In this document: positions 14,802-18,797 of the stretch, one piece after another
Numbering within the stretch: position 1 is the first letter of the stretch
Layout: each line of letters opens with the position of its first letter
Assembly (NCBI GenBank): GCA_946479895.1
Contig: CAMLHT010000043.1
Location: forward strand, 1 to 18,797
DNA length: 18,797 nt
Direction: 5' to 3'
Origin: an uncultured Gemmatimonadota bacterium
Lineage (GTDB): Bacteria; Gemmatimonadota; Gemmatimonadetes; Gemmatimonadales; Gemmatimonadaceae
The notes under the pieces: model-generated
Told to the model about the DNA's origin: nothing
Seen by the model: the letters and a program-made list of their open reading frames with translations, nothing else
Databases searched by the model: none
Position numbers and translations under genes: made by a program

Positions 14802-16862
14802 ATGAGGTTCGTATCGTCAGCAGGACGGCCGGTGCTGGCCGCCCTCATGGCCCTGATCGTCGGCGCGTGCGCCGACCGGCCATCCCTCACGGCACCGAGT
14901 CTCGCTGGATCGGCGGCAACGGCAGCAGTCGCGCCCGCAAGCGCGGGCGTGCTGATTCTCGCATCGACGGTATCCGGCGGGACGGCGAGCAAGGAGGCGA
15001 CGACGGCGGCGGCGCTGGGCTTTCCGGTAACGGTCGTCAGCGATGCGCAGTGGGCTACCATGACGGCGTCGGACTTCTCGAGCTATCGCGCGATCATCCT
15101 CGGTGACCCCAACTGCCAGGTGGGCACGTCGCGAGTCGCGGCGGCCGCCGGCAACCGGCTGGTGTGGGGCCGCGTCGTCAACGGCAACGTCTTCATCATC
15201 GGCAGCGACCCCGTCCTGCACTCGCGCAGCCTCGTCACCGAAAAGGGCGTGGCGTTCGCGACCGCGGCCGCCGGCAAGACCGGAGCGTACATCACGACGA
15301 GCTGCTACTACCATGGCACCGCCCCGAATACGGCGGTCGGATTCCTCGACGGCCTGAGCACACTGGGCAGCTTCACCGCCACCGGCGTGCCCGGCTGCTA
15401 CAACGACGCCTACAAGGTCGCCAACCACCCCGCGCTGGACGGCCTCACGAGCGCCTACCTCTCGAACTGGGGCTGCTCGGTCCACAATGCGTTCGACCAC
15501 TGGCCGAGCGACTTCGAGGTGCTCGCGATCGCGCGAAGCGGAAACATCTACACGGCCCCCGACGGCACCGTGGGCACGCCATACATCCTGGCGCGCGGCG
15601 AAGGCCTGACCGTCGTCAGCGACATCCAGCTGACGCCCGCGGCAACGACCGTCCCGGTCGGGACCACGCAGAGGCTGACGGCCACGGTGCTCTCGAATGA
15701 GCTGCCGGTGCCGAACACCACGGTGACGTTCACGATCGAGGACGGCCTGAACGCCGGCGCCACGGGCACGGCCATGACCGACGAGAACGGCATCGCGACG
15801 TTCGACGTCACGTCCGCCGGCCCGGGAACGAGCGGTGTCCGCGCCCGGTTCACGGATGCGCTCGGCCGGGTCCAGACGTCGGGTCGCGCCGCGGTCACGT
15901 GGGAAATCCCGGCCGACGTGACGCCGCCGAGCATCACGGCGGACATCACCGGCACCCTGGGCGCCGCGGACTGGTACACCAGCGACGTGCACATCACCTG
16001 GATCGTGACGGACAACGACACGCCGGTGACGTCGACCTCGGGCTGCGGCCCGGTGGACGTGACGACCGACGGCTCGGCCTTCAGCTTCACCTGCACCGCC
16101 ACCTCGACCGGTGGAACGGCCACCCAGACGGTGACGATCAAGCGTGACGCGTCCCCGCCGGTGGTGACGCCGAGCGTGACGGGCACGCTGGGCGCGAACG
16201 GCTGGTACACGTCCGACGTCAGCGTGTCGTTCTCGGGCGAGGACGCCACCTCGGGCATCCCGGACGATCATCATGCCGGTGTCGAAAGTCAGTGCCACGA
16301 GAACATCGTGGCGGCTGACACGCCGGGCGTGACGTTCATCTGCACCTTCACGAACGGAGCCGGGCTCAGCACCACCCGATCCGTCACGGTGAAGCGTGAT
16401 GCGACGAACCCGTCGGTGCTCTACACCGGCAACGCGGGCAGCTACACCGTCGACCAGCAGGTGTCGATCGCGTGCACCGCGACGGATGCGATGTCCGGCG
16501 TTGCGTCGACGACGTGCGCCCCGATTTCCGGCCCGGCCTACACGTTTGCGCTGGGAGTGAACAGCTACTCGGCCACGGCGTACGACCGGGCCGGCAACCG
16601 CGGCGACGGAGCCACCAGCTTCACGGTCTCCGTAACGAGCGGCAGCCTGTGCGAGCTGGTCAAGCGCTTCGTGAGCCATCCGGGGACGCAGAATTCGCTG
16701 TGCGTCAAGCTTGCGGCTGCCCAGGCCGCCCGTGACCGCGGTGGCAACAACACCGGGGAAGGATCGCTGGGCGCCTTCATCAGCGAGATCGAGGCACAGA
16801 CGGGCAAACGTGTGTCCTCGTCAGACGCCGCGATCCTCATCGCGCTGGCGCGGGCCTGGTAG
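14802..16862 (+). CDS. Large multidomain Ig-like surface lipoprotein
   Basis: A 686-residue protein with a signal peptide and lipobox VGAC (Cys23). Residues about 48-265 resemble a glutamine-amidotransferase-like (flavodoxin-type) fold: GVLILASTVSGG, an alternating strand/helix pattern, YRAIILGDP, with several cysteines (105, 168, 199, 225) that may pair. Residues 275-368 look like a bacterial Ig-like (Big_1) domain with TVPVGTTQRLTATV and DENGIATFDVTS. Three related modules follow at about 372-449, 450-533 and 534-612; the first two share GTLGAxxWYTSDV and are joined by VTIKRDA/VTVKRDA linkers. The C-terminal 70 residues (LCVKLAAAQAA...LGAFISEIEAQTGKRVSS) resemble a FIMAH-type domain. Extracellular, probably adhesive or scaffold; no catalytic residues identified. 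It stands alone between its own regulatory region and a strong terminator. Confidence 0.8.
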   Translation: MRFVSSAGRPVLAALMALIVGACADRPSLTAPSLAGSAATAAVAPASAGVLILASTVSGGTASKEATTAAALGFPVTVVSDAQWATMTASDFSSYRAIILGDPNCQVGTSRVAAAAGNRLVWGRVVNGNVFIIGSDPVLHSRSLVTEKGVAFATAAAGKTGAYITTSCYYHGTAPNTAVGFLDGLSTLGSFTATGVPGCYNDAYKVANHPALDGLTSAYLSNWGCSVHNAFDHWPSDFEVLAIARSGNIYTAPDGTVGTPYILARGEGLTVVSDIQLTPAATTVPVGTTQRLTATVLSNELPVPNTTVTFTIEDGLNAGATGTAMTDENGIATFDVTSAGPGTSGVRARFTDALGRVQTSGRAAVTWEIPADVTPPSITADITGTLGAADWYTSDVHITWIVTDNDTPVTSTSGCGPVDVTTDGSAFSFTCTATSTGGTATQTVTIKRDASPPVVTPSVTGTLGANGWYTSDVSVSFSGEDATSGIPDDHHAGVESQCHENIVAADTPGVTFICTFTNGAGLSTTRSVTVKRDATNPSVLYTGNAGSYTVDQQVSIACTATDAMSGVASTTCAPISGPAYTFALGVNSYSATAYDRAGNRGDGATSFTVSVTSGSLCELVKRFVSHPGTQNSLCVKLAAAQAARDRGGNNTGEGSLGAFISEIEAQTGKRVSSSDAAILIALARAW

Positions 16863-16882
16863 CTGACGCGGGCCCAGTAAGC

Positions 16883-16919
16883 GAGAAAGGCCGGCCGCGA
16901 AAAGCGGCCGGCCTTTCTC
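16883..16919. terminator. Strong intrinsic terminator hairpin
   Basis: A perfect 16-base-pair stem (16883-16898 with 16904-16919) closes over a 5-base GAAAA loop. Its arms read GAGAAAGGCCGGCCGC and the exact reverse complement, so the 3' side ends CCTTTCTC. It lies 20 bases after the surface lipoprotein stop and 20 bases from the stop of the convergent small gene, so it probably serves both strands. Confidence 0.88.
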
Positions 16920-16939
16920 ATTCCCATCACGCTGAACGG

Positions 16940-17230
16940 CTACGGCTTTCGCGTCACGGAGCGCAGCTCCAGGCCGGGCCCGATCATGCAGATCGAGGGC
17001 CGATTCACGACAACGCCTTCGACTCGCAATTGGAGCCCCACGACCGCCAGCGAGTCTGGCAAGCCAATCGGCTCGTAGCGCCGATCGCCGACCTGGAGGG
17101 TCACCCTGCATCCGTCGACGCCCTGGGCGACAAGGGCGTCGGCGCGAAGCAAGCCTGATGGCGCGATCGGACTCACGCACCCCCCGGCCGCAGCGAGAAA
17201 CAGCAGTCCAGCGACAACCCGTGCAGGCAT
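16940..17230 (-). CDS. Small secreted or lipoprotein of unknown function
   Basis: A 96-residue protein from ATG 17230, which has GGGGTG a few bases upstream; an in-frame TTG at 17242 would add only four residues. The N-terminus PARVVAGLLFLAAAGGC is a signal peptide with a weak lipobox (AGGC, Cys18). The mature part, beginning VSPIAPSGLLRADALVAQG, is short and beta-rich (CRVTLQVGDRRYEPIGL, VVGLQLRVEGVVV, LELRSV). Two cysteines (DGCRV and SICMI) might pair. I do not recognise the family. It is convergent with the surface lipoprotein and shares the terminator between them; it lies downstream of groL on the same strand but with a 209-base gap and a hairpin between. Confidence 0.6.
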   Translation of the reverse strand: MPARVVAGLLFLAAAGGCVSPIAPSGLLRADALVAQGVDGCRVTLQVGDRRYEPIGLPDSLAVVGLQLRVEGVVVNRPSICMIGPGLELRSVTRKP

Positions 17231-17362
17231 TCGGCACCCCAAGTCGTTTTCACTTCACTCGGAGAACCCTGGATCAGGCGGCATCGTCACGTCGAGTCAC
17301 GAGTCGTACATCGGTTGCCGGCGCCGGATCAGGTCGAAAGACGTCGTACCTCGGAACGACTT

Positions 17363-17394
17363 GCGGCCCGCCGCGGTGGTTCGCGACGGGCCGC
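17363..17394 (-). terminator. Hairpin downstream of groL
   Basis: GCGGCCCG (17363-17370) pairs with CGGGCCGC (17387-17394). After one mismatch, CGCG (17372-17375) pairs with CGCG (17382-17385), leaving a GTGGTT loop. It lies about 45 bases after the groL stop in the leftward direction. No T-tract follows, so function as a terminator is likely but not certain. Confidence 0.55.
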
Positions 17395-17406
17395 ATCAGA
17401 ACGGGC

Positions 17407-17434
17407 CGATAGCCGACAGCCGATGGCCGACAGC
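17407..17434. repeat. Two tandem 14-base repeats
   Basis: CGATAGCCGACAGC (17407-17420) is followed directly by CGATGGCCGACAGC (17421-17434), identical but for one base, and then by CGG. It lies just beyond the groL stop. It has the look of a short intergenic repeat family; copy number elsewhere cannot be seen here. Confidence 0.6.
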
Positions 17435-17439
17435 CGGAT

Positions 17440-18797
<1,358 letters not shown>

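Noticed and set aside
14817..16679. Minus-strand open frame opposite the surface lipoprotein
   Set aside because: The plus strand has a signal peptide, AGGAGG site, repeated modules and terminator; the minus frame is Arg/Ala/Gly-rich without structure.

Overview
The window is a GC-rich, densely coded stretch of chromosome from what is most likely a Gram-negative (diderm) bacterium. Several products carry lipoprotein-type signal peptides, genes are packed into operons with 4-base start/stop overlaps, and GTG/TTG starts are common. A GatCAB amidotransferase, an alternative GlmU-like enzyme and Ig-rich surface lipoproteins, together with the composition, fit Gemmatimonadota or a neighbouring phylum best. 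That placement is an inference from gene content; no 16S or other marker RNA is in the window. I see no tRNA, rRNA, CRISPR array, phage or intact insertion sequence.

Layout. (1) 1-965, minus: 5' two-thirds of murA, whose catalytic Cys is replaced by Asp. (2) 1185-3143, plus: an envelope cluster of a membrane/coiled-coil protein, a YtxH-like protein and a secreted zinc phospholipase C-like protein, ending in a 31-base convergent overlap with gatB. (3) 3113-8545, minus: the operon pcrA-gatC-gatA-gatB, every junction touching or overlapping. (4) 8580-8743: a non-coding element with about 41-base imperfect inverted repeats, probably a mobile-element relic or REP/MITE-like unit. (5) 8759-10633, minus: a small lipoprotein followed by serS, with a nearly leaderless promoter candidate. 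(6) 10743-14552, plus: a five-gene operon of a Roadblock/LC7 protein, a single-domain response regulator, a mannose-1-phosphate guanylyltransferase, a GlmU-like nucleotidyl/acetyltransferase and a YycJ/WalJ-type metallo-beta-lactamase-fold protein. (7) 14802-16862, plus: a large multidomain surface lipoprotein preceded by a palindrome-rich regulatory region and followed by a very strong terminator hairpin. (8) 16940-17230, minus: a small secreted or lipoprotein gene. (9) 17440-18797, minus: the 3' part of groL.

Themes. Most genes are housekeeping: peptidoglycan precursor synthesis, tRNA amidation and serylation, DNA unwinding and repair, and protein folding. The more unusual part is the five-gene operon at 10743-14552, where a Roadblock/receiver pair is translationally coupled to two sugar-nucleotide enzymes and a WalJ-like hydrolase. 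This suggests, by inference, a link between signalling or polarity and envelope polysaccharide synthesis. No clear new defence or mobile system is visible. The best leads are that operon, the Asp-type MurA, the inverted-repeat element, and the secreted proteins of unknown role.
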